Source: Sordaria brevicollis (taxonomy: Eukaryota; Ascomycota; Sordariomycetes; Sordariales; Sordariaceae). From it: a stretch of 64,000 nucleotides of DNA. The notes under the pieces were generated by a model. It was given only the letters and a program-made list of their open reading frames with translations, had not been told where the DNA came from and did no database searches. This document shows positions 10,493-22,182 of the stretch, in pieces. The position numbers were made by a program, and so were the translations under genes. Each line of letters opens with the position of its first letter. Positions within the stretch are counted from its first letter, which is position 1. The stretch lies in contig JAUTDP010000013.1 in the NCBI GenBank assembly GCA_033439795.1, forward strand, positions 930,001 to 994,000, written 5' to 3'.

Positions 10493-11126
10493 TGACCGTA
10501 GCTAGCTTGCCGGCCGAGAAAAACGACTTTGAAAAAAAAAACCGATGGATGGATTTTCGAGGGAAGAATTTCAAAAATTTCGCTATCTTTCCACCTTCTT
10601 ACTTACCCTATAAGTAAGATTCTTATTCCCTAACTAAATTTATAGCGCTAATATAGTATAGGGTTTATTTCCGATTCCCCGTAGGATAAAACCGTAGGCG
10701 TTAAACGCCCCGGATAAAAACCCCGGCTATATTTCTCAACGTAAATTTATCCGCGCCACTTCTTCAACGTTTTACGATTATAATATATACTTACCGCTAA
10801 TACGATTAATATCCGTCTTATCTCTTTTATTTACTATTATATTAAAATATTAAACCGTTTTATTTTTTTAATTTATTATCCTATCCCCTATTTATTATTA
10901 CCTTCCGCCTTTTATTCCTTTATCCGTTTACCCTTTTAACCGCCTTTAAACTTCTTAACCGTTAAATTTTCTTTTACTCTTTTTATCTTTTTCCTCCCCT
11001 ATTATAATTATATTTTTATTATAATTTATATTAATGTAAGGATTTCCTTCCCCTAAATATAAAAACCCTTTATCCCCCGGGTTTTTTTAAATTTTTCCTT
11101 CCTTTAATAATAATAATCGATTCGAA

Positions 11127-11395
11127 ATAGCCACTCCTTATTAGAAACGCATTGAAGCGTTCCGCAAAATAATAAAAACCTCCGACGAGAATAAGGGCGA
11201 GAATTCGTTTCCCCTTCGTTTTCCTTCGCCGATTTTTATATTTAATACGGTTAATATTAATATTAAAATTAGCCTCGAGCGTATTATTAAACGCTTTATT
11301 AGTAATAAATTCTTTTATATACCGGAGAAAAGGTAAGTCCTCCCTCCGCTACGTTCTATCCTTACGCTAACCTCTCCGAAGCCGTGTCCGTACTC
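11127..11395 (+). pseudogene. Antisense-gene exon 1, intron and start of exon 2 (short LINE copy)
   Basis: ATG is changed to ATA at 11127. The frame then reads ATPY-KRIEAFRKIIKTSDE, corresponding to the intact start at 60426, and continues through a Ser/Pro stretch to IPEK at the splice site. The intron 11333-11381 is intact. The copy ends 14 nt into exon 2. Mutation is light compared with full-length copies, and a few CpA/TpG remain near the right end. Confidence 0.45.
11333..11381 (+). other. Candidate spliceosomal intron of the antisense gene
   Basis: gtaagt donor, gctaac branch site at 11366-11371, acceptor ag at 11380-11381: 49 nt, the usual size and layout of a filamentous-fungus intron. 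The same three signals at the same spacing occur at 28591-28639. Relative to LINE ORF1/ORF2 it lies on the other strand, so it would not be spliced from the LINE transcript. Confidence 0.55.
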
Positions 11396-11414
11396 CTTAC
11401 TTACCCTATAGTTT

Positions 11415-11530
11415 CCAAAAAAAAAAAAAAAAAGTAAGAAAAAAAATAGAATAAAAAAAATTGAATAAAAAAAATTGAATAAAAAAAATTTAATAAAAAA
11501 AATTTAATAAAAAAATTAATAAAAAATAGT
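11415..11530. repeat. A-rich tandem repeat
   Basis: A run of A's is followed by four to five copies of a unit like aataaaaaaaattg (about 14 bp). It sits just right of the short LINE copy and belongs to the unidentified insert. It could be the simple-sequence tail of an element. Confidence 0.75.
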
Positions 11531-11569
11531 AAAGTAGTAATGTTGAGCTCCGCTTCAAGTAAATTTCTA

Positions 11570-11636
11570 CCCACCCGTATAAAATTTGCCGAAGGCAAAT
11601 TTTGCGGGGGTACGGGGGCGGCAGCCCTCGTTAAAT
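11570..11636. other. GC-rich hairpin stretch
   Basis: tttgccgaaggcaaa is a perfect 6-bp stem with a 3-base loop, followed by gcgggggtacgggggcgg and cagccctcg. This is the most GC-rich patch in the left part of the window, and it marks the right end of the unidentified insert. A hairpin near an element end is a feature of Helitrons, but the conserved end motif is not seen. Confidence 0.45.
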
Positions 11637-11863
11637 TTTTCTATTTTTACCTTTTATAGTTAATTTTTTAAACGTATAAGCGAATTTAAGTATTTAAAAT
11701 ATATTTTATAATATACTTTTAAAAATTTAAGTAAATCTTTAAAATTACCCGCGTTATAGAATTTTAGGTTAAAATTATATCCCTTTTAATTTATTCGGTA
11801 TTAGAATTTACTAAAATATATTTAAGAAATTAAAATTTCCTTTATTTCCTATTTAATATTATT
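11637..11863 (-). pseudogene. Gypsy-B chromodomain remnant (copy 2)
   Basis: Matches 23200-23450 of Gypsy-B main. On the minus strand it corresponds to the chromodomain at the end of pol (FQYR-N-KGYDPD...FYNVKNFKNL in main). Only this C-terminal end remains on this side of LINE L0. Confidence 0.6.
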
Positions 11864-12382
11864 AAGTAAAATTCTTATTCCCTAATTAAATCTATAGCGC
11901 TAATATAGTATAAAGTCTATCTCTAATTCCTTATAGGATAAAACCGTAGGCGTTAAACGCCCCGGACAAAAACCCCGGCTATAATTCCCGGCGTAGACCT
12001 ATCCGCGCCGCTTTTTCGGCGTTTTACAATCGCGGTATACACTTACCGCCAATACAATTAATATCCGTTTTATCCCTTCTATTTACCATTACGCTAAAAT
12101 ATTAGACCGCTCCGTTTTTTTAATCCGCTATCCTATCCTTTATTTATTACCGCTTTCCGCTTTTTATTCCTTTATCCGTTTACTTTTTTAATTATTATTA
12201 AACTTCCTAATTATTAAATTCCTTTTTATTCTTTTTATCCTCTTCTTCCCCTTATAATGGCTATATTTTTATTATAATTTATATTAATATAAAGATTTCC
12301 TTTCTTTAAATATAAAAACCCCCTATCCTTTAAGCCTTTTTAAACTTTTTTTTCCTTTAATAATAATAATAATCGATTTAAA

Positions 12383-13642
12383 ATAATTATTCCCTATTGA
12401 AAATACGTTAAAACGCTTTATAAAATAATAAAAATTTTTAACGAGGATAAAGGCGAATATTTATTTCCCCTTCGCCCTTTTTCGCTAACCTTTATATTTA
12501 ATATAATTAATACCGATATTAAAATTAGTTTCGAATATATTATTAAATTCCTTATTAATAATAAATTCTTTTATATATTAGAAAAAGGGTAAATCCTCTT
12601 TCCGTTATATTTTATCCTTATATTAACTTCCCCGAAACCGTATTTATATTCCCCCGTATTTTATTTATACCCTCTAATTAACCGAAGTTCTTTTTACTTT
12701 TATGATTATTTTAAGTTGTAATATTTATATAAGAGTTATTATTAAATCGATTTATTATATCCTTAATTACTTAAATAAATTACTATTTTTTATATTATTA
12801 ATATTTTTTATTTTAATTTACTTTTAAATAAATTTAATTAAATTATTTAATATATTTTAGCGGTTTTATATTATATAATTAATACGCTTCGTAATTTCTA
12901 CGATTTTTGTAATACTTTTTAAAAGAAAATTATTACCTAAAATTTAATTAATAGCAAATTCTATAATTATTTTATTTACTTTTATATTATTATTAAGGAA
13001 TTTACTAGTGCGATTCGCCCTCGCTTTATTAATAACGGCTTTATTAATACCCTTAAATAATTTATTTATTATAAAAAGTAATTAATTAACGATTACCTTT
13101 AAAAAGGCTATTACGAATTCCTCCTTTCCAATAGAAATAATTTAATCGGTAATTATATTCCTTCGGGTAATATCCTTTATAATAATAATAATAATTTACC
13201 TTATAATAATAATAGTAATTTATTTCGTAACGGTAACGGTAAAATTCCCTAAAATAATAACGGTAATTATATACCTTCTTATAATAATTCTTTAATAAAA
13301 ATTAATTCGCTAGCTATTCGTCCTACTAATCCTATTCTTATTAATAATAATTAATTTGCTTAATATTAATCTATAATTAATATTATACGTTAATATATTC
13401 GTTAATTCGACGAATAAAACCGTTTATTTATCGATAATAATAAAATATTAAAGGCTTTAATTAATTATAAAAAGAAATAATAATTAAATAAATCGTCGCC
13501 TTCGCGGTTTAATAGAATTTTAATTAAATAGAAATCTTCCCCCCGTCTTTATTCTAGTATATTAATAAATAAAAGTAAAAGAAAAGGAAGAAAAGAAAAA
13601 TTAAAAATAGCGAACGAATTCGTTTCGCTACTCTTTTTTTAA
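12383..13642 (+). pseudogene. Putative antisense gene in the LINE 3' end (L0)
   Basis: Full-length copy of the antisense frame. The start codon is changed to ATA at 12383 and the intron position (near 12590-12640) has lost its consensus. The later part reads well: LIGNYIPSGNILYNNNNN, then further Asn/Ser-rich sequence, LAIRPTNPILINNN, a Gln-rich segment around FDE-NRLFIDNNKILKALI, and a Lys-rich end KSKRKGRKEKLKIANEF before TAA at 13640-13642. The low-complexity linker and basic tail are what one expects of a nucleic-acid-binding protein, but there is no domain match by eye. It overlaps the end of ORF2 by 42 nt. Confidence 0.45.
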
Positions 13643-13955
13643 TTTAATTACTAAATAATATTTATTTAATTATTTTAACCGAAGTACTTATAGTAAAATT
13701 CTTTTAACCTTAATTCTATCGTTTAAATAAATTTAAAATTATTCTTACGTTTACGGCCAATTAATTATTATAAATTATATATTTATTATTTATAAATATT
13801 TAAATATAATATAATAGAACGTCTTTCGTCCTAATCTGTACGAATAAATAAAGGTATTAATATTAAAGATTTTCTTTTAAAAAAGTAAAGCCTTAAAACC
13901 GATTATTTCTATGCTTATTTAAATAAAAAGGGAATTCTTCGCTTTCGTTAATAAA
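13601..13955 (-). pseudogene. LINE ORF2 C-terminal end (L0, first piece)
   Basis: Reverse-complement match to the end of ORF2 in L1 (about 7150-7501). The stop codon is at 13601-13603. It continues across Gypsy-A at 21640. Confidence 0.75.
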
Positions 13956-14241
13956 TATCAAGGGACAGCGTTGGCACCGTTAGGTATATAATAAAATATG
14001 TATTATTGCACGAAGGAAGGGAAGGGAGAAGTGTATACAGAGGACTAGATATATAAGCGCGAGCCCATACCCTAATCCGTACGCACCTACGTAATACTAC
14101 ACGTAACCACAAATAACCAAATCTAAACCATATCGAGCCATAGTATACGTACTATAATCGGGAATAGTCGCTAGGGATTTAGGCACCTATATAGGTGGTT
14201 AATATATATACCGGGTATAGTATAGGTATAATCCTATAATA
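13956..14241 (-). repeat. Gypsy-A 3' LTR
   Basis: 286 bp. On the plus strand it runs from tatcaaggga to cctataata, a RIP-altered TGTC...GACA. It retains some CpA/TpG in its outer half (cattg-like and cacg sites near 14010-14150). Confidence 0.9.
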
Positions 14242-14262
14242 TTATCCCCCTTTAAAAGAAGT
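14242..14262 (-). other. Gypsy-A polypurine tract
   Basis: On the minus strand cttcttttaaagggggataa leads straight into the LTR. It confirms the minus orientation of the element. The next 250 bp hold no recognised gene. Confidence 0.65.
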
Positions 14263-14499
14263 TTACAAAATTAAAAAAATCTATATATACGTATAATTAT
14301 AATTTAGAATCCTTTATTAGTTTATTAAATATTTCTAACCGTAACGTTAGCCGTATTTTAGATTATTTATTTATTAAAAATCGTATAATTTTCGTTATTA
14401 TTTCTATAAATCCCTCTTTTACTTCCTTTTCGGTTAATAATAATTATATTTTAAAAATAACGAATCGTTATATTAAGCGGGCGAAACGGCGGCGTAAAG

Positions 14500-17400
14500 C
14501 GTGGGGCTTAGTATTAGCATCGGGCTACTTATTACGAATAACGGGGTCCGTTATCGGATTTTTTCCTTTTTATTCGAATTAGTCGAAAAGTTTTTTAATA
14601 TAGGGCGGTATTAATTTATCGGGGTAATTGTAGTAAAATTCTTAAAAGCGTACTTTACAATTAATAACGTTATTAATTTTCTCTTAAGTAGAATTATAAT
14701 CGCCCTTCTATTTAATTAAATAATATTAATAACGGTTTTTTCCTTTTTATTCGATATTTAATAATTTATTAAATTCCTATTTAATATATTCCTTATAATC
14801 GTTAATATAGATTATAATTCTACCTTTATTAGTACGGACGTCGGAATCGACGATTTGGCTAAAGAGACTTTAGCCGGTCTAATATTAAATTATTAAAACG
14901 TAGAAGATTGGCGAATACTTTATATTATCGGGTAATTATAATTTAATAATATATAAATTTGCTTTTAAGATTTTAAATAATCCTTTTTAACGGGGGGAGA
15001 GTTTAACGTATAAATAACCGTTAATTAGGTTGGACGTATCGAATAAAACGGTATCCCTTTCTTTATATTTTATTAAATCGATCCGCTTTTTATTAATATT
15101 CTCTTCGTATTAGTTTTAATTGCGCTTAATTTACTAAATTATAAAGTCCCAAATTTTACGGAAACGGTCGGCGAGTTCGTTAATTTTATAATACTCTTTT
15201 AATTATATGGGTAATAGCGTTAATAATAAGGGGTTACAAAATTCGGTGCCTATATAAGGGTAGTAATTATAATTGGCGAAGAAAGGTAAAAAGTTTATTA
15301 ATAAAGATACTATATTATTACCGGCGAATTTTACGAGGGGAAGTTATTTAATTTAATCGGTTTATATTTAATTAATATATAATTAGAAGTATTATTCTAT
15401 TTCTACGTTAATACATTCGGTTTAAACGTTCGTTTAAAGGTAGAAAGCGGAGGTTAAAATACGTATAATATTTAAACGTTAGTATAAAGAGGATTAAAAT
15501 CGTAATACGAATTAAATATTTCTATCCGAAAAGATAGAATCTAAAAGGTTATAAAGGTAATAAACGTAATTAATAAAACGTTCGGCTAATTCTTTTATTA
15601 ATAATATAATTATTAATATAAAGTATTATATCTTTATTAACCGGTTAATAACGACGTAAATATATTTAAATTCTTAATTAAGGTAAAAATTATTAGGGAG
15701 CGGAGTAATATAATCGATGGAAATACGGATTTAAGGAGTTAATATAACGGGTAGGGTTTTGAAGAGATTGGTAGAATTACGTTTAAGGAATTTAATCTTT
15801 ATATAAAGTAGGTAGGCCTTATAGAATATATATACATTATTAACTATACCCTCTTAATAAAATTCTTAAGATAAGAATTCGTATATAGCGTTACGATTAA
15901 GGTAGCCCGCGTTAAGCGAATTATATTAATAATTAATTAATTAAAGCTAAAATTCCTTATTATAAAAATCGATAATTATACGGTCGCGCTATTTAATAAT
16001 ATTGTAAAGGGTAATCTAATACTTATTAAAAGTTTTATAGAGGATTTTATAAATCGAAATTAATTAATTATAATTATTTAAATTATTTAAAGTAGAAACC
16101 GCTTCTTAAAGGAATACGGAATTTTCGTAATTATTTAGGATAATATCGTCAATCGATTTATCTTTATAATTATTTATTAAGGAGAAAGAATAATAAGAAA
16201 TTAGGTCTTTTTTATCGAAATAACCGTTTACGAATTATAAAAGCTAAAGAAGGGTATATTAACGAACGGCGAAACGTTCGTTTTCTATATTCGTAAGGAT
16301 ATTATTAAACTTTTTATTAAAAGTATCGGGGCGTAAATTCTTCAATCCTAGGGTATATTAAATTTAAAAATTAAAACGTAATAAAAATTATAATTAATAT
16401 ATATATTATTATATAAATTGCTTATTAATTATAAAAATCTTTAAATTTTTATAGTCCGTTAGGATATTAAATAATTATTATACTCTTTTAAATTCGGGCT
16501 ACTACTCCTCCAACGCCTTAATAATAACTAAAAATTCTTTATTATAAATATTGTAATTATATTTTTAAGTTATATATTTTACTAAAAAGTATACAATTAG
16601 GTATAAAATTCTGTCGTCGCTATATTATAAAAGTATACCCCTTATTACTTAATTAAATATATTTATTTCGATTATAATCTTTTTAATCCAATTGTAAATT
16701 TTCAATACGGGTCTGGTCGCGAAGGCCTTCTTTAACGCATTAAAAGCGGATTAATAGCGGTCGGACTATAATTATAGTACGTCTTTCTTCGTTAATTTGT
16801 ATAATAGGGATGCTATTATCGAAAATACTTTAATAAATTGCCGGTAGAAATTTATAAAGCCGAAGAATTATTAAAGCGATTTTTTAAATTAAAAGGGCGC
16901 TTAATTGAATACGGTTTTAATTTTATTTAAATCTATTCCGATATTACTTAATATAATAATTAGGCCGAAATATTTTGTATATTTCGTATAGAATTTATAT
17001 TTATTAATATTTACGTTTAAACCGGCTTTAGTTAAGCGTTCGAAGACGTCGTTAATATATCGTTCGTAATTTTTTTCGTTATTAGAATATATAAAGATAT
17101 TATCGAAATAGGTAATTGCGTAAACGTTAAGAATATTATATAAAATATTATTAATATAATTTTAAAAAGCGCCGGGGGCGCCTTAGAGGTTAAAAGGTAT
17201 TATTAAGGATTCGAATAGCCCGAACCTTATTATAAACGCGATTAATTATTTATAATTTTCTTTAATATAAACCCGGTTAAAGGTAATAATAATATCCAAT
17301 TTAGTAAAAATTTTAATATAGTAAATAGTGTCGAATATCTTTTTAATAAGTGGGAACGGGTAGTGGGATTTAAAGGTAATGTTATTAATACTTCGGTAAT

Positions 17401-19010
17401 TAATATAAATGTAGATTCCTCCTCCCGGCTTTTTAATTAAGAGTATGGGAGTGGAGGCTTTTAATTATAATGGGCGGATAAATTTTTTCTTTAAATTATT
17501 ATCGATTTATTTTTTAATAACGTTAAATTCCTTTAGGTTAAAAGTATAATTACGGGAAGCGGGTAATATAGCGCTAAGTTTGAATTCGAATTTAAAATTA
17601 TAAAACCGGTTGGGGGGTAGTGTATTAGTACTTTCTTAATGGAAATTGCTCGTTTATTATTAATATTATTGGGGTAATTTTTACTAAATTTGTATATCGG
17701 TTTTTAAGGGTTTATTTACTTTTTTATAGAATTTAATAATATTTTCAAACGTAATCTTATTAATATTAATATTATTAGTAGTAAAATAATAGTTAATAAT
17801 TTCTTCGTAAATTTAAAAGTCGGAAATATCGCTTATAAGTATAATTAAAGCGGAAATTTTGGCTACTTTAATAGCTTCCTTACTTTTAATATTATAGAGT
17901 ATATCGATTTAAATATAATAATTATTATTAAAGAACTTTTTATAATAAATTATTTTACCGTTTATAATATCTTTAATTATATTAACTATAAAGTTATTAT
18001 TAATTATATTCGGAATTAGGGCGCTTTTTTCTTCTATTACTTTATCTTCGTTTATTATACGTTAAATATTTTTTATTATATTTACCCTTATTATACGGAT
18101 AATTTAAAGTTTATATTTCTCGGCGAATTAATTAAATATAGTTATTAGGAACTCTTTAATATCGGTTAAATCGAAAGGTCCTTTAAAGATATAATAAAAG
18201 CAAATTGGCGTTCGATAATTAGAAAAAGAAATATATACTCCTCCGGCTATATAATATAGCGCGGGGATTATACGTAGTAAGGGAAGGGGGTAATAATGTA
18301 TTATAATTATTAATATAAGAATTTAATTACTAATAACCTTATTAATAGGGATTACGCTTATTCTATTAGCGACCTTCTATTTAAATTTATTAAAACGTTA
18401 ACGAATAACGTATTTTATAATCGCGGAAATAGAAATCCGGCAAACGGTCTCCGACGATAAAGCGGGGGTATTAAACTCTCTTTTATTAAAAACGTCTAAA
18501 ATAGAGGGTTTCTAATATATTAATCGCGTTCTAAAAGAATTCCTAAAAATAGTAATAGAAGGTACGCCGCTAAGAATAATAATTAAAAGCGTATTGACGT
18601 TATATTTACGTAATAATAGTATATAATGTAAGTAGCGGGGTATTCCTAGGGGAAAGTAACCGCGTTACTCGTAAATAGAGCCGAAAATAAAGCGATTACT
18701 AAGTTAATTAATATTAAGGGCGTAATAAATTAATTACGGGTATCCGAAAATAATAAGGTTATCTTTTATAAAATTATAAATAAAGAAATTAATAAATTCG
18801 TAATATACGCCGGTATTTATAATTAAGCGATTAAAATACGTAATACTCCCTTTCGTTTAATTATTAACGAAATATAGGAATTTAAAGAATTAGAATTTAA
18901 AAATTAGGAGATTATTACGTAAAACGAAATAACGGTTAATAAACCCTAGAGTAATATAATTACTATTAACGAATACAATATAATATATTTTATATAATTT
19001 ATAAAATAAA
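14500..19010 (-). pseudogene. pol: Gypsy-A pol: protease, reverse transcriptase, RNase H, integrase
   Basis: Protease: VFVNSNYITLGFINRYF near 18930-18980 (a DSG-type active site with Asp and Gly changed to Asn) and a terminal GYP near 18733. Reverse transcriptase: the ITYFDNIFIYSNNEKNYERY block near 17060-17120 is the YxDD box, followed by the FGLIII and FFGFINFYRQFI-like segments toward 16800. Integrase: ISIDYITPLP near 15700 and the C-terminal block ELADRFRKIWDF...KGLFKILKANLYIIKL...SPIFYV at 15230-14900. All parts lie on the minus strand in the standard order. No chromodomain was recognised at the end. RIP stops are spread throughout. Confidence 0.85.
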
Positions 19011-19369
19011 TAAATAGAAAAATTTAATAAATTAGGGTATTTATAACGGTTATTTATAAAAAATTTATTAATTTTAATAATTTCAAATTTAATTATAAGG
19101 ATATTCTTTAATTATCTTCTTCCTTACTTATATTTGATAAACGTTAGCCTTTAATTGCGATTTAAACGGGAGGTTATATATTTCCCTAATTATTAATAAA
19201 ACTATTCTTATTACTTATAATTAGGCTTACAAAGTTATAAGGGTATATAGGGGTAAAGTAATAAGTAAATTACTATTATAGTATAAAATAATTAAAAATT
19301 GGGGTATTAAGAATAAGAATACTTATAGCGTTAATATTATAATAACTATATTAACTATATCCATATTAG

Positions 19370-21300
19370 CCCTAAATGGGGCGCTATTATTAATTACTAT
19401 TATTATTATTATTTTTCTCCTTTTCTTTTTTATCCTTCTTCTCTTTCTTCTCCTTTTCTCTCTCCTTACGTAATTTGCGTTCAAGCACCTCCTTTTTAAA
19501 TTAAATATAACCCTTATACTTAATAGAGAAGTAGCTTTTACGATTATAATGGGTATAGGTACCGGTCTTTATACGGTATTAGAATACGTCGTTATCGATT
19601 ATACGGGAGATTTAAACGTCGGAAGCGGATATAAAATCGAAATTTATAATAATACTACCTTCGTTAATAGTAAATTCGTAAACGGAACCGCTTATATTAT
19701 TAAAGGCGGAGTTAAAGCCGGTAACGGAATTATTAATATTAGATTTATAATAGGGATTAACGATTTTATTATATTAATTCTTCTATTCGAATTACTTAAC
19801 AAAGTCGTAAGTTATTTCGAATTATTCGTCGAATTTATTATCCTTAAATTAGGGGCGCTATAAAGCGATAATATTATAGAAGCGTTCGGTTAAATATTAA
19901 TAAAAGTAATAAATCTTTATATTATTATTAAATTAATAACGTTCAATAATAATAACGAATTTATCCTCGAAATTAAATTATTTTATTTTATTTATCTTTA
20001 AATCCTCGAATTTATAACGAGCCTAAACTATAGTATTAACGTTATTATATTTATTAATTATTTATTTAAATAAATCGAAGGTAATAAATTATTTAATTAA
20101 TTTATTAAATAGAATCTTAATAAACTCGGGCTCGATTACCTCCTAAGGTTTATTGCGAAAGGAATAGGAAATTAAAGAAAATTTAATATCTTTAATTTTA
20201 AAGGCGGAAAGTTTATCTTTAAAAGCGAATAGGATATTAACGTACTATTAACGAAATTTAATAATTCTTTTAAAAATTTTATTAATACTATCGAAAACGG
20301 GGGAGACAATAATATACAATACCGACCTATAGCCGCTACCGCCGTTACCTCCGACCAAGTCGTTAATAATTATATTATTAAATTCGGATTCGGGGTTATT
20401 AGAATTAAAATTATTATCGTTATTATTATCGGGTAAAAGTATAAACGTAAAGTTAATAAATTTAAATAAATATTATCGAAAGTTATTAACTATTTTCTAA
20501 TATTTAATTATTTCGCATTTAATCGTATTTTAAAAATTAACCTTAAGGTCGGAATAACGCTTCTAAACGTCGGATAAGCTTTATTAAAAGGCGGTTAAAC
20601 GAATTTAAAAATCGTTAACGATATCATTATATTAAGAAGCGGCGTTAACGAAAGCTTATTTATAAGCATTATATTAGGCTTATTATTTAATAGTAGCGTC
20701 CGAAAATTAAAGGGTATAATTAACTTTAAAAATCGCAAAGTTAATATTAAGAATTATATTAATTTAATCCTTATTTTAGATTAGGATACAGAATTAATCG
20801 AAATCCTAATATAATTAATTATTCTCGTCTTCGGATTATTAAAAGTCTTCCTTAATATTTTAAAGCTTAACGGTAATAGAAATAACATTAAATTATATAA
20901 GGCGGGCGAATATATAAACGGCGGCCGGGAATATAAAATAATTACCCAAATTAAAAATTTAAATAATAAAAACCGGGATAATAATAAAATCGTTATTAAG
21001 CGCGTAAATAACGTCGGTAAATTAATTCTAAAATTCGATATTACGAAGGTCGACGTTTCCGACTTCGGAAAGCGTAATAGCCGTAACGAAAGTATTAATA
21101 ACTATAGCGGGAATTAAATCGGATATTAATCGCTTAAATTAATATATTTTAATAAATATAAGGGAAAAAAGAATACGAACGATTATAGCAATAATATTCG
21201 TTTTAATAATTATTTAATTCGAATTAACCGCGGGGCCGTCGCTAGAACGTTAACCGCTAAGAAAACGAATTTTAATATTAATTAATATAATTAACGATTA
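19370..21300 (-). pseudogene. gag: Gypsy-A gag
   Basis: The region between the 5' LTR and protease. From about 20350 to 19380 one minus-strand frame reads as a capsid-type protein: FKDKLSAFKIKDIKFSLIS, then IYYFY-YLTERFYNIIAL, then EITYDFV, ending with a strongly charged stretch (EVLERKLRKEREKEKKEKKDKKEKEKN split over 19480-19390). The upstream third (21300-20400) is ambiguous between frames. The capsid-like composition and place identify it as gag. The opposite strand also stays open for 104 codons at 19549-19863, which I take as an antisense shadow. Confidence 0.65.
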
Positions 21301-21348
21301 ATCTTCTTCGAAAATTACGCGCGTAACGTTAAAGTAGGTATAATAAAT

Positions 21349-21634
21349 TATTAAAGGATAGCGTTAGTACCGTTAAATATATAATAAAATATATATTATT
21401 ATACGAAGGAAGGGAAGGGAGAAATATATGCGGAGGATTAGATATATAGGCGCGAGCCTATACGCTAGTCCGTACGCACCTACGTAATATTATACGTAAT
21501 TATAAGTGACCAAATCTAGACTATATCGAGTTATAGTATACGTACTATAATCGGGAATGGTCGTTGGGGATTTGGGCACCTATATAAGTGGTCAGTGCGT
21601 ATACCGGGTATGGCATAGGTATAATCCTGTGACA
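21349..21634 (-). repeat. Gypsy-A 5' LTR
   Basis: 286 bp, same length as the 3' LTR, from tattaaagga to cctgtgaca; the right end keeps the native TGACA. The two LTRs differ at many C/T and G/A sites, as expected of independent RIP hits rather than age alone. Confidence 0.9.
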
Positions 21635-21639
21635 ATAAA

Positions 21640-22120
21640 TAATAATCTTTATTATCCTCCGAAAATTAAATTCTCTTCCACTTCTTCTTTTTTTAATTAA
21701 TTATATACTATTTTATCGTAATATCGTTAAATTTCAGGTCGAAATTAATAATTATAAATTAATACCGCTAATTTAATTTAATTACTACTATTATTAATTA
21801 ATAATTATAATACAATACCTATTATCTTTTCGTAATATCCTTTAATTATATTTCTTAATCGAAAATTAAAAATTCTAGTAATTATAATAGTTAAATAAAT
21901 ATATTTATTACCGGGGGCGGTCCTACTATAATTGTTATAAAATTCTCCGTCGGTATTTATTCCTCTATTTATTTAATTTTGGCAATACCGCTTTCCGGTC
22001 TATTAATAAATAATCGACCTCTTATTCGTTTTATTTAAATATAATTAATTATTTAAATTACTATTCCTCAAACGAATCTAATTTAATCTATATAAATAAA
22101 TTTCTCTTTAAAAACCCTTA
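21640..22120 (-). pseudogene. LINE ORF2 piece (L0, second piece)
   Basis: Continuation of L0 ORF2 between Gypsy-A and LINE L2, matching about 44153-44620 of L4 on the same strand. It lies in the C-terminal part of ORF2 past the reverse transcriptase. Confidence 0.75.
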
Positions 22121-22182
22121 ACTACTTTGGAACCGGAAACGCCGATTTCTAATCGAGGAGCGCTCTAAAACGAAAACCGATA

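Larger units (their letters stand above)
10613..11395 (-). mobile_element. 5'-truncated LINE copy (783 bp)
   Basis: Begins with the LINE 3' end (complement of gaatcttact) and stops 783 bp in, inside the antisense gene just past its first intron. Flanked by cttacttaccctata on both sides (10598-10612 and 11396-11410), a 15-bp target duplication. 5' truncation plus a long duplication is the mark of target-primed reverse transcription. Confidence 0.9.
10171..11636. mobile_element. Unidentified insert in Gypsy-B copy 2
   Basis: Gypsy-B main (23190-23210) and copy 3 (near 52000) run straight through this point, so the segment is foreign. Without the nested LINE it is about 0.67 kb. Bases 10290-10600 keep CpA and TpG and a normal base mix, unlike everything around them. 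They contain an inverted repeat around GGTACC, a CACGTG site and a short frame from ATG 10543 (MDGFSREEF...). The right part is an A-rich tandem repeat and a GC-rich hairpin stretch ending ccctcg. No clear target duplication longer than 2-3 bp. The class is unknown; a Helitron or other small DNA element is possible. Confidence 0.4.
9786..11863 (-). mobile_element. Gypsy-B copy 2, 3' end (minus strand), interrupted
   Basis: Starts with a 235-bp 3' LTR and its polypurine tract (10021-10033), then matches Gypsy-B main up to about 10170. A foreign insert of about 1.4 kb follows, and the match resumes at about 11637 with the chromodomain. At about 11864 it is cut by minus-strand LINE L0. This is the outermost visible layer of the main nest. 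Confidence 0.75.
13956..21634 (-). mobile_element. Gypsy-A, complete Ty3/gypsy LTR retrotransposon
   Basis: 7679 bp between two 286-bp LTRs, with the 5-bp target duplication ataaa at 13951-13955 and 21635-21639. The uninterrupted target can be seen in L4 near 44150. Gene order on the minus strand is gag, protease, reverse transcriptase, RNase H, integrase, then the polypurine tract. That order (integrase last) is Ty3/gypsy. All genes carry many RIP stops. Confidence 0.9.

Noticed and set aside
11401..11598. 65-codon minus-strand open frame, almost all Phe/Leu/Ile
   Set aside because: It is a translation of the A-rich tandem repeat (11415-11530), with no coding character.
19549..19863. 104-codon plus-strand open frame starting MGIGTGLYTVLEYV
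   Set aside because: It lies antisense to Gypsy-A gag, in register with its codons. RNY-type codons stay open on both strands. The minus strand leads straight into the charged gag tail and sits in correct order before protease.
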